A stretch of DNA of 64,000 nt from Podocnemis expansa (lineage: Eukaryota > Chordata > Testudines > Podocnemididae): NCBI GenBank assembly GCA_007922195.1, contig ML682014.1:2942369-3006368 (forward strand), given 5' to 3'. Below, in pieces: positions 1-9,229 of the stretch (the stretch's first letter is position 1; each line of letters starts with the position of its first letter). Both the position numbers and the translations under genes were made by a program. The notes beneath the pieces were generated by a model. The model did no database searches, was not told where the DNA came from, and was given only the letters and a program-made list of their open reading frames with translations.

Positions 1-67
1 AAATGATGTAGCGAGCTGAAGCAAGTACGTGAGAACTACACAATTAGAGCCCACCCAAAGACCTTAA
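1..67. other. Flank of the first Harbinger element, nothing recognised
   Basis: Short flank ending in the presumed 3-bp target site of the next element. I see no coding or repeat signal in it. Confidence 0.4.
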
Positions 68-649
68 GGCTATGGCTACACTAGAGGACTCAGTTAAGCC
101 GGCTTACGGCATCCACACTCAAAAATGCCTGGAGACCACCCATGTACATGCTGGCAGCTGCTAGGTTGCCCTAGGAGTGGTGCATTGTGGGTAGCAGACC
201 CACATGAAAAAGTGCCCTGCTGTCTGTCTCCCAGCCACTCCGTTACAGCAGGACGCACGTGACCACACCACCCTATACACTGTGCCTGGGCACATGGCGC
301 CTGAGGACATCAGGGACCCCCCCCCCCCAACATGTGCAAGCACAGCACTCCACGCAGTGGCCAGACTCTTCCGGCTCTGGCCCCAGCAGCACAGGGAACT
401 GTCAGTGCAGGGACAGACCACAGCTGGCTGACCCTCTCGCCATCCCTGGGAGCTGCTGCAGCCAGGGTGCCCTCAGTGCATCCACACATCTGGGTACGGG
501 AATCAGCAGTGACTGGCGGCACCGGGTCGTTTGCGCCAGGTGGGACAATGCCCACTGGCTGTGAAACCTGCAGCTGAGGATGAGGACCTGAGGCCAGCTG
601 ATCACCGAGTTCACTCTAGTCTTCAGCACACCGACACCTGGCTCTGACC

Positions 650-765
650 CACCCTGCCTGTGGCCACTGCCCTCTGGAAACCCCAGGCACCTACCACGCT
701 GTTGCCCAGCAGTTCAGGATCAGCAAGGCCACTGTTGGGGCTGTCCTGAGGCTGAGCCTTATAAG
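650..765 (+). pseudogene. Harbinger transposase N-terminal relic
   Basis: Reading 655-685 in one frame and 686-751 in the next gives VATALWKP followed by GTYHAVAQQFRISKATVGAV. This resembles the helix-turn-helix part of PIF/Harbinger transposases, where a segment like ALWKLATPDSYRSV is followed by FGVGKSTVG. One frameshift separates the two halves. No DDE catalytic domain follows: the sequence runs within 70 bases into a poly(A) signal, so the catalytic part was deleted. The frame is too short and broken to be functional. Confidence 0.5.
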
Positions 766-832
766 CACCATCACCACGCCCACCCATTCCTGCCCCCCCC
801 CCCGACCTGTCCACCCCCCCCATGCGCAACAC

Positions 833-838
833 AATAAA
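833..838 (+). promoter_or_regulatory. AATAAA poly(A) signal of the transposase unit
   Basis: AATAAA on the plus strand just downstream of the transposase relic. It lies 38 bases from an AATAAA on the opposite strand (876-881), as expected for two convergent transcription units meeting tail to tail. Confidence 0.4.
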
Positions 839-875
839 AGAGACTACAGGCCAGTGCATAATAAGGTGCATGGGT

Positions 876-881
876 TTTATT
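876..881 (-). promoter_or_regulatory. AATAAA poly(A) signal of the Myb-like unit
   Basis: TTTATT on the plus strand is AATAAA on the minus strand. It lies downstream of the minus-strand Myb/SANT-like relic and faces the plus-strand signal at 833-838. Confidence 0.4.
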
Positions 882-1356
882 TACAAGGGGGGGCTGTGAA
901 GGGGCATGGGGGTTGCCAGGGTGGGAGCTGAGAGGGTTCAAAGGGGGATTCAGGGGTGGGGAGGATGGGAGTTGGGGGGGGGGGGGGACCCAGCCCCAAG
1001 AAACTGATTGGGCCCGGGGGTGCCCCCCCCCCCCCCCCGACCATGCCATCAGGGCCACCAGGGTCTGGTGCGCCATGAAGTCAAGCCAGCAGTCCAGCTG
1101 AGTATACATGACCGTGCAGTGGGTGGCCTCATGTACCCACAAAGCTTAAAGGGCTGCCTCAGCCCACGCCATCAGCCACAGGTGGTCCTCCCTAGGGCAC
1201 TGACCACACCCCAGTCAGGGCTGCCCCCCCCCCCCCCAGTGACCTGGGCTGCAGGACAGGGGCAAAGAACACCCCCTCCAACCACCACCACCAATTAGGT
1301 AGTGCAGGCTGACAACAGCTTTTGTCCCAAGCCCAACCCTGTTGCCCCCCCCCCCC

Positions 1357-1756
1357 NNNNNNNNNNNNNNNNNNNNNNNNNNNNNNNNNNNNNNNNNNNN
1401 NNNNNNNNNNNNNNNNNNNNNNNNNNNNNNNNNNNNNNNNNNNNNNNNNNNNNNNNNNNNNNNNNNNNNNNNNNNNNNNNNNNNNNNNNNNNNNNNNNNN
1501 NNNNNNNNNNNNNNNNNNNNNNNNNNNNNNNNNNNNNNNNNNNNNNNNNNNNNNNNNNNNNNNNNNNNNNNNNNNNNNNNNNNNNNNNNNNNNNNNNNNN
1601 NNNNNNNNNNNNNNNNNNNNNNNNNNNNNNNNNNNNNNNNNNNNNNNNNNNNNNNNNNNNNNNNNNNNNNNNNNNNNNNNNNNNNNNNNNNNNNNNNNNN
1701 NNNNNNNNNNNNNNNNNNNNNNNNNNNNNNNNNNNNNNNNNNNNNNNNNNNNNNNN
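1357..1756. other. Assembly gap (400 N)
   Basis: Exactly 400 N. It is bordered by a run of 12 C on the left (1345-1356) and a run of 10 G on the right (1757-1766), which suggests the assembly broke at homopolymer or hairpin sequence. Reading frames that cross it are meaningless. Confidence 0.98.
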
Positions 1757-1944
1757 GGGGGGGGGGAACCCTCCACCTACCCCTAGCTTGACATTGGGGC
1801 AGGGACTAGGTCTGGGGTGGCATTGCCCAGGGCTGCTGTGGTATCCTGTACAAGGGTGCTGGGCACCAAGCACTCCTCCTGGTCATCCGCCCTAGGTTGG
1901 GCAGGCGTGAGCTTGGCAGCGTCATTGGTACGGGCTGGCTGGCA

Positions 1945-2209
1945 ATCATCAGCCGCCTGGCCTGGGAAGGTGTGGAGCTTGGCATAGTAGAGGCATGTGG
2001 TGGTGGCAGCTGTCCCTGACCAGCACATGGCCACCTGGGCCCTGTGGTAGCCCTGATGGTGGGCCTTGAGTGTCACCTGCATCTGCTGGATGTTGCGTCT
2101 CGGCGATGGTCCTATACACCTCCCTGTTCCTCTGGCTGTCTTGGAGCTGGGCGTGTACAGCTTCATTGCCCCAAACAGCCAGGTGCTCTAGGCGTAGCTG
2201 GTGGGTCCA
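1945..2209 (-). pseudogene. Myb/SANT-like DNA-binding domain relic of a Harbinger element
   Basis: On the minus strand, 2209-2099 gives a segment with LEHLAVWGNEAVHAQL and QRNREVYRTIAE. A second frame, 2088-1945, gives QQMQVTLKAHHQGYHRAQV and then TTTCLYYAKLHTFPGQAADD. Together they match the outline of the trihelix Myb/SANT-like domain (Myb_DNA-bind_4): a WG.E.V...L core, a QC.VK.K.LR..Y helix, and a C.FY.EL..ILG end. In Harbinger elements a protein of this kind helps the transposase bind DNA and enter the nucleus. A frameshift near 2095 breaks the frame. Many turtle host genes also carry this domain, so capture of a host copy is an alternative. Confidence 0.55.
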
Positions 2210-3080
2210 GGATTGGGGGGGCCTCCTGGCCTGCCTGCTCTGCCCTCTGACATGGCTACAACACAGCTGGAGCCCTGGCACGCTTTGGCAGGGGAGTAGG
2301 CTGGGCTGGGCTATATCCTGCCCTGGGAGTGGGCTGGGCAGGCACGATCTGGTTGCCAGGAAGGTTGTAAGGTGGCCTGGTGGGCAGTTAAAGCCTGAGC
2401 CCAGGCTACATTGCTTAAGTCAACTTAATAAAGTTGACAATTAGTAAAATAACTTTAAAAGTGAGCAGTATTAAACTGACTTAAGCAAACACTTATGTTG
2501 ACGTAACACAGTGGGGCCCCATTTATGCGCTAGTGTTGGGGGACAAGCCCCCAACAACCATGCGTAAACCAGCCCACACATAAACAGGCCTGGAAGGGCC
2601 CTGCCCGGGGGAAGGCTGCCGCCAGCCCCGAGTCGGTGCTGGGGGCCGACCCAGCCTGGCCCCGGCTCCTCAGCTGGGGACAGGGCAGGGAGTGACAGTG
2701 GTAGCTGCTTCTGGCCCCATCCTAGGCGAGGCCACCTGGAGCTGCCACTTCCTGCCCTGTCCCCAGGCAGGGATCCGGGAGCAGGCTGGCAGCAGCAGGC
2801 ACCTGACACTGGGTCAGGGCCCCCCCCAAGCACAGCATCAGTGCCGGGGAGTGGGGCCTGAGCCAGTTCCCCGGGTTCATCCCCAGGGCAGCGACGCGCC
2901 TTGGCCCGTTTACACAAAGTGCATTAATGAGACCTGCGCATTAATTTGGGGGCCTTTGGGGGAACATGATGCGCCCGCACATTAACTGGTTACGTGGTAA
3001 CGGGGCCCCCACTGTAACTTCAAAATGTAGCCAGGGTTTTGTATAAGTCGATTTAAGCCTTCAGGGTAGACATAGCCAAG

Positions 3081-4571
3081 GCTAGTTATGCCTGCAGTTC
3101 TGAAGGACATGGTTGGCAGGTGGGAAATTTGCTGAATAATGCTTTGCCTGTTTCTTTGGCTCCCTCATCTATGATGATTATTATCGACCAGGCATTTATA
3201 TGACACTCATCACCATGAAATCTGAACTCCTCAGGTAGGCTGGCTCAAACAGTAGAAAACAGTAGTGGCTCAATGGCAACTTGTTGGTACTATGGGGATT
3301 GACTCTGTGAATATCTTACACGTCTATTGCATTTTGAATTCAGTAATGTTGCATATTGCATACAGCACCTGTCACCAATGATACTTAGGAAAAAATAGAT
3401 GATAATCACCCCTGACTGATGGAAGTTAAATATTTAATTGGATATAACAAGTCCTATTTCTATTTCAATTAGGAAGCATAGCTCAAGGACAAAAAACTGT
3501 AACAGGTAAAAATGCAATTCAATGGAAGTAAAACATATTTGTAAGATTAGCAAATTGTAAGTAAAAAAAAAAACAAAAACAAACCAGAGATCTTCCAGGA
3601 ATTAGCATTTGAATCTTTACTGAAAGAAAGTAAAATTCAAACAGATTTGAATGAACAGCTGTCTGTTATAGAGCAGAGCAGTACAGCTAAAACATATGAC
3701 AAATGTAGTACTGCCCAGGCAAAGCACTCCAGCGTAAAAGACTCATAAAACAATGTGTAGGACTAGGAATTGGAGAAGCCCACGTAATGGGGAGACCTTC
3801 ACTGAGCTCAGGCAGAGTCATATAAACATGAAGTGGTTGGGCAATGGTCCCACTTACAGCATAAGACCTTGGTTCCCCTCACAGGCTGCTTTTAAAATGC
3901 TGCTTTAACATGTAAAGTAACAGAGAAAAGGGAATATAAATGACCAGACAATGGCTGCAACATGGGGTCTCAGGTCCCAAAGGGGCACGCTGAAGACAGT
4001 GCTCCTGACCACAGCTGTGTCGTGCAGCTGGTGTACCACGGCCCTCAGGAGAGTACAGTGTGAGCTTGTCAACTGCCAAGTTCTGGAGGGAAAACAATAG
4101 GAGCAGCCAAGTGCAGGAGAACCCTAAGGATGAACTATATGTTTCGCTGGTGTGAAAGACAAACTTCACCAGGGGCAACGCCAACAAAAAGTCAAGGGGC
4201 TATATTTTCGTCATCCATAAACAAAGCACCCAAGATTTGGAGCCTATCATGCACATACATACATGCGCATGTGTGAGTGCACACACCTGTGGATATCACA
4301 TTATGGGAAAGACATTTAACGTTCTGATATGCAGATATTGCAATAATGGGTATATTTTGGCTACCAATGGTCAATGAAAAATTTCATTTTTCAGGCCCAT
4401 TACTGTATCACCTTTATGATCATTTTTTAAAATATAAATCAATGGTGTGGTCTCACGTGGAATCTTCTAATTCCTGCTCATTCCATCGTAATAGTGCTAA
4501 TGCAGCAAATAGGAGGGTTGTGGAGATGGGCAACAATGACAGAGGCATGGGCAGTCATCTGTATGAAGAGA
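3081..4571. other. Intergenic stretch, no gene seen
   Basis: AT-rich single-copy-looking sequence. The frames present are short and have no recognisable domain. Confidence 0.4.
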
Positions 4572-4780
4572 AAAACAAACAAGGAGTCTTGTGGCACTTT
4601 TAAAGACTAACAGATGTATTTAGTACATGAAATTTCATGGGAGAAAAATCCCCCCCCCAAAAAAATCCTCCCACAAAAGTTCATGCAATGAATACATTTG
4701 TTAGTCTTTAAAAGTGCCACAAGACTCCTTGTTTGTTTTGCTGAACTAGACTAACATGGCTATCCCTTTGAAACATGATT
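4572..4780. repeat. Hairpin-forming interspersed repeat, reptile type
   Basis: Two arms of about 50 bases are near-perfect inverted copies: 4576-4625 contains GGAGTCTTGTGGCACTTTTA and 4686-4737 its complement. About 60 bases separate them. The right side ends in CTAGACTAACATGGCTATCC, the usual end of a family common in reptile genomes. Related copies lie at 16358, 35543 and 46097. I do not know its class with certainty; a Penelope-like origin is possible. Confidence 0.6.
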
Positions 4781-5213
4781 GTATGAAGAGAGCATGCCAA
4801 CATCAGCGCTACCTAGTTTAAACAGGGAAAGCAGAGGTGGAAAGACAGAATACAAACTGAGGACTTTACACAGCAACAGTAACTTGGCTGCTCCTGTTTC
4901 ACCTTTCCTTATAGTATAAGAGCATGGGGATGTTCAATGAAATTTAATGACACTACAAGCCAAACCATAAAAAGAAATACTATTACATGGTGCAAATATA
5001 ACCTGTGAAAGTCCTTACCACAGACATTAAAAACAACTAAAAAATAATAATATGGCTAATAAAAACACAAGTTACATTAAATATAACAACTCTACCTACA
5101 AGACTAACCAATAGTCATGCCTCGCTCTTGTATAGCACTTTGTCAGCTGTAGATCTTGAAATGCTTTACCAAGGAGGAACAGCTCATTACCTCCCTGTTA
5201 TAGAGGGAGAAAC
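4781..5213. other. Intergenic stretch, no gene seen
   Basis: AT-rich sequence between two repeats, with no domain or repeat signal recognised. Confidence 0.35.
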
Positions 5214-5216
5214 ACA

Positions 5217-6037
5217 AGCTATGGCTACACTAAAAGGTCTCAGTTGAGCCGACTTAACAAGGTTGACTTAAAGTCAATGTTATGAAGTCAGCTTAGAGGC
5301 TATGTCTACACTGCCAAAGATATTGTGAAATAGTTATTTCAGAATAACTATTTTAAATTTATTTTGAAATATCATTTTGAAATAGCAGTCTAGTGAAGAC
5401 ACTCTATTGCAAAATAAGGGAGGACTTATTATTTTGAAATAGATAGTCTTCCCTGGACTCTCTATTTCAAAATAGGGGAAGGCAGCAGAAAATATAGGGC
5501 CGTTATTTTGAAATTAAGGCAATTCCGTGGCTTAGAATGGCTTTTTTCAAAATGACTATTTTGAAAGAATTGCTCTTTCAGAATAAAAGCAGGTTTAGTT
5601 ATTTCAAAATAAAGCTTCATTTTTTTCAAAATAATGAAGTGCTTATTTCAAAATCACAAAATGCCTGCATGGACAGGTAAAAAGTGTTTTCGAAATAAGC
5701 CTCTTTATTTCAAGAAAGCTTTTCAGTGTAGAAATACCCAGAGAGCCCACATTTTTTAAGTCGCCTTTACTGAGGCAACTTAAGCCAGGGTAGCCACTTA
5801 AGTCAACTTTAAGCAGGTCCCCTGGCTTAAGTCAACGTTTATTAAGTTGACTTAAGTGGCTACCCTGGCTTAAGTCTCCTTAATAAAGTCGACTTAGGCA
5901 GCCTCATTTCGTTAAGGTGACTTAATGGGCAGAAATTATTAAGGCGATTTAAGCAAGCGCTTAAGTCAACTTAATAAATGCCACATGTGGCCATGGAGTG
6001 GCTTAAATTGACTAAAGCCACCCCTGTAGACATACTC
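5217..6037. mobile_element. Harbinger-type MITE (outer element), 3-bp TSD ACA
   Basis: Begins AGCTATGGCTACACTAAAAG and ends CTGTAGACATACTC, degenerate versions of GGCTATGTCTACACT and its complement. It is flanked by ACA at 5214-5216 and ACA at 6038-6040. The interior is dominated by copies of TTAAGTCAACTTAA and related short palindromes (5755-5995). It is interrupted by a second element at 5298-5739. It has no coding capacity, so it would have been moved by a transposase supplied in trans. Confidence 0.75.
5298..5739. mobile_element. Harbinger-type MITE (inner element), 3-bp TSD AGA
   Basis: Begins GGCTATGTCTACACTGCC and ends CAGTGTAGAAATACCC. AGA at 5295-5297 and AGA at 5740-5742 form the duplication. 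The interior is made of TTATTTTGAAAT-type repeats (many TTTCAAAATA and TATTTTGAAA units), unlike the TTAAGTC repeats of its host. It inserted into the outer MITE and is therefore younger. Confidence 0.75.
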
Positions 6038-6040
6038 ACA

Positions 6041-6926
6041 GAAATGAGATGGTTTCCCCATCTGTGACCAAGAGGCTGCTGGCAAAGCTTGGACTAAACT
6101 CCAGATCTTTCCTATCCCAGCCCAGAGCCATGTTCCCTATGCGACACTGCCCTCTTATAAAAGTATTGCACCTTAGCACAACACTTCCCCCAGGAGTTGG
6201 TTCTTCCATCATTGTCCACTGCAGGGTTGAGGATCTATTTTTTCTGGTGTCGCTGGTGGTCATGCTGAGAGTCAGGATCCTGGAATGGGTGGTTCAGAAG
6301 TATAGCCTGGCAAGTCCTATTTGTCTAAGTAGGTCACACAGATGTGTTACATACACAGTTTGTGAATGACATACTGCTAATGCTATAGGGAAGGTGCAAA
6401 ATGCTTGTTCCCCCAATCTCTTTCTACAGCATGGGAAAATCTGACTGATCTTTATCCCTTAATTTTTTTTTCTTTTAAATTGTCTGGTGAAGCTAGGTGA
6501 GTCATTTTTCCCAAGCACTTTGAAGTGGGGGTTCAGGCTGCGTACATTACAATTATCGCCTTTATAACACCGCCCACGCTCAGTGTTATGGGCCTGTCAA
6601 ACAGTAAATACATGGCAATATTACTCCAGTAACCATTTGGTGGTAGGTGAAGAAACGGTTGCTAATTCAAAACAGGAAATAAGACGACATGAGAGAGAAA
6701 AATGCATCGTTCTACAGAATACAAAGGTCTGTTGACTGATCTCCCCTTGAAAGCTTTTCTGGCATAAAAATTTCCATGAAAGAAAGAAAGCAAACAAGCA
6801 AGCAAGAAAAAAATCACCACCACCGCCAACTGCCACAGGCATTCGAGAAACAACCCCAGTTTAGGCACAGTTGTATCAGCCAAAAAGTCCTTTTTTTGCA
6901 GCATAGGTTATTTCATCAATGAATTG
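6041..6926. other. Intergenic stretch, no gene seen
   Basis: No recognisable coding sequence. An AAGAAAG / AAGCAAGC-type purine-rich simple repeat lies near 6778-6812. Confidence 0.35.
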
Positions 6927-6934
6927 GTATACCA

Positions 6935-7760
6935 CAGAGGTGTCAAAAACCACAGCTCATGGGCCAGATCTGGCCCGCCAAGGGCACTGATCCAGCCTGA
7001 GGAGCTGCTGCCTGGGCTGGACCTGGGAGCTCTCTGTGGCAGCAGCAAACAACAAAGACAGGCTGGCACCAGCAGAGCATAGTTAACCACGTTGTGCCTC
7101 AGATCATGTGAGTGAGTCAGAACACAGGGATGCAACTCCAGCCAATCCCGGCTCAGCTCTGCTGCGGTCTGCCAACCAATCAGAGTCTCAGTCACAGCAG
7201 GCTGGGCCAGCTCCCACCCTAACTGCAGCATCCCCCACCCCAACTGTTCCCTGTCAGTCAGTTGGCATGCTACTCTAATTGACTGCACATTGCACAAATC
7301 ACAAATAAGAAAAGGAAAAAGTGCCTGGGGCCCATGTGGGAATGAGCCAATCAAAGGCCACCATGCTGAATGACTGACAGTGAGTGGGTGAGGAGGCAGG
7401 AGCCCAGCCTGCCTGTGTCTGTGGCTGAGACAGTTTGGCTGCTGCCAGAGCAGTAGGAGAAGTGGAACGAGAAGAAGGGGTATCTGGGAGCAGCAAGCAG
7501 GGGACGGTGGGGGGTCCAGGACATGCGCAATAGGAGAAGGGGGAGGTCAGGGAGCCAGCGTAGCAAAGGGGGGGCCCAGAGAGTAGGAAAAAGGGAAGGT
7601 GTAGGAAAGTTTGCAGGGCAGGGGAGGGAAACAGGGCGCCCATGCTGCTCTGAATGTGGAAGGAGAAAGGGTTGGGGAGCTCATGCAAACACATGGCTTG
7701 TGACAGGTGTCCTGCCTTCCAGCGTGCCACTTCCCACATTGAATGAGATTGATACCCCTG
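6935..7760. mobile_element. hAT-type nonautonomous element, 826 bp
   Basis: Left end CAGAGGTGTCAAAAACCAC and right end GAGATTGATACCCCTG are inverted copies of a CAGGGGTGTCAAACTC terminus. The flanks GTATACCA and GCAATAGA match poorly as an 8-bp duplication, so that support is weak. The inside carries CCAATCA-rich blocks (7166-7192, 7345-7361) also found in inverted orientation in the element at 27290. Long frames inside are GC-driven and show no domain. Confidence 0.6.
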
Positions 7761-7768
7761 GCAATAGA

Positions 7769-8598
7769 AGCTGCATCTCCACTAGGCTATATCAGCAAAT
7801 TCTTTTAGCATAGACAGCTCCCTAGTGGCCCTCAAATACATGCATTAAAAATATATAAACTAGCATGGGCAGGGGTGGGAATGGAGACAAATTTAATATG
7901 TACATGAACCTATGTTAAGAAAAAAACAACTTAAAGGTGTCGTCTAGCTTCACCATTTAGATACAACAGAAATCCTCCCTTGGGGGAAAAAATTATGCAA
8001 GTAACACTGGTGCTATGAAACACTGTTACCTTGGTAGCGTATTATTTAGGCTACAAAACATTTTCTTAAGCACTAAGGCTTTAAAATTGTCCAACGTACT
8101 GTGTGTTATTTTTAAAAGTTTGCAGACAAATGCAAGCCAGACGTGATGACACAGGGCAAATAAGAGATACCTCTTCACTTTCTTTTTTTAAACTTTGTTT
8201 TCACCACTTAAAAAAAAACCAAAAAACCCTGCTGTTATGGTCATTATTCTACAGCAGTCCTAAAAGTATGGTTGCTAGCACACTCATTTTCACACTGTTG
8301 TTTTCTGTAGCTTGTAACTCTGGCGGAATTATTCTTTTCAGTAAAACTTTTCATGCTTGTTTTCATATCAAATGTGCATTCACTAAGACAGTTGATTAAC
8401 ATTTTTACTAGGTCAGAGCTGTGTGGCACACAACACCGAGAGCCAGTATTCAGAGAAAGTGGAAAACTTGGTGCGCCTGTGGAGGTACAGGGCAGTAGTG
8501 TAGAAGACCTGTGCGTCTAGTATGGCTTGGGTGAATGAATCTCTGCTGCTTCTGCAGGGGAAAAAAGTGATGCAAAAGGCTTGTTTCCACTAGCCTCT
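7769..8598. other. Intergenic stretch, no gene seen
   Basis: AT-rich, with no domain or repeat structure recognised. Confidence 0.35.
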
Positions 8599-8729
8599 TT
8601 CTAGACCAGCGGTCTCAAACTCAAATCACCATAAGGGCCGCATGAGGACTAGTAGAGGAGCGCATGAGGACTGGTATGTTAGCCTGAGGGCCACACCACT
8701 GAAACCTTTCCATACAACAATATTGCAAA

Positions 8730-9125
8730 CAGGGGCATTGCTGGTGCTTGGCACCCGGGGCACATGCCGCGAATCCCAGCATTGGTGCCCCAGATCTGAG
8801 GGGGGACACCCCTCTCCCGGTCTCCGGCCTAATCGGGCCAGAGATCTGGGGCCCAGCTGCTGCCAGCCGCAGTGGCCCCATCCCTGGTCAGGGATCCGGA
8901 GCCCAGCCGGCCACAGCCACGAATCCGGGGCCCTGCCACCCGCGGTGGTGACAGCCCTGTCCCCAGCCAAGGATGAGGGACCCGGCCACCCGTGGCCACT
9001 TCCAGCCCCGTCCCTGGCTGGGGATGCAGGGCCCAGCCGCCTGCAGCGGCTTCCAGCCCTGTTTCCGGCCAGGGGCGGGGCCTGGGCCCACGTCCCGGGT
9101 CTATCCCCGGGCCAGCGATGCCCTG
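8730..9125. mobile_element. hAT MITE nested in another hAT MITE, perfect TSD ATTGCAAA
   Basis: Left end CAGGGGCATTGCTGG and right end CCAGCGATGCCCTG are inverted repeats. ATTGCAAA at 8722-8729 is repeated exactly at 9126-9133. The copy of the host MITE at 22250 has a single, uninterrupted ATTGCAAA at this position, confirming the insertion. The inside is very GC-rich and contains degenerate repeats of roughly 50-80 bp. Confidence 0.9.
8860..9090. repeat. Degenerate GC-rich tandem repeat inside the nested hAT MITE
   Basis: Units starting around CATCCCTGGTCAGGGATCC (8879), TGTCCCCAGCCAAGGATGAG (8959), CCGTCCCTGGCTGGGGATGC (9008) and CCTGTTTCCGGCCAGGGGCG (9058) are variants of one sequence. Spacing is irregular and identity modest. 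Confidence 0.5.
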
Positions 9126-9229
9126 ATTGCAAATATCAGTAACAGTAGTGTCGTTGTGGGCCACAGGAAATAGCTTTAGGGGGCCGCATGTGGCCCCCAG
9201 GCTATGTGTTTGAGACCCCTTTTCTAGAG

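Larger units (their letters stand above)
68..3077. mobile_element. Internally deleted Harbinger-type DNA transposon, about 3 kb
   Basis: The left end reads GGCTATGGCTACACTAGAGG and the right end, reverse-complemented, reads GGCTATGTCTACCCTGAAGG. These are good terminal inverted repeats. If the first G has been lost, a 3-bp duplication AAG/AAG (66-68 and 3078-3080) flanks the element; 3-bp duplications are typical of PIF/Harbinger. The interior is very GC-rich with many poly-C and poly-G runs and contains an assembly gap. Inside are a plus-strand transposase relic near 650-765 and a minus-strand Myb/SANT-like relic near 1945-2209, which together form the two-gene arrangement known for Harbinger elements. 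The right part (2400-3077) repeats the TTAAGTCAACTTAA motif found in the smaller copies at 5217 and 60277. Assignment to Harbinger is an inference from the termini, the duplication length in the sister copies and the two protein relics. Confidence 0.65.
8607..9221. mobile_element. hAT MITE (outer copy), TSD TTCTAGAC/TTCTAGAG
   Basis: Left end CAGCGGTCTCAAACTCAAAT and right end TGTTTGAGACCCCTT are inverted repeats. TTCTAGAC at 8599-8606 and TTCTAGAG at 9222-9229 agree at 7 of 8 bases. Outside the nested element (8730-9125) the body is about 219 bp and closely matches the uninterrupted copy at 22250-22442, including GGCCACAGGAAATAGCTTT. Confidence 0.85.

Noticed and set aside
1192..1895. Reading frames of 149-197 codons across the N gap
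   Set aside because: Almost all their length is the 400-base gap; the frame is an artefact.
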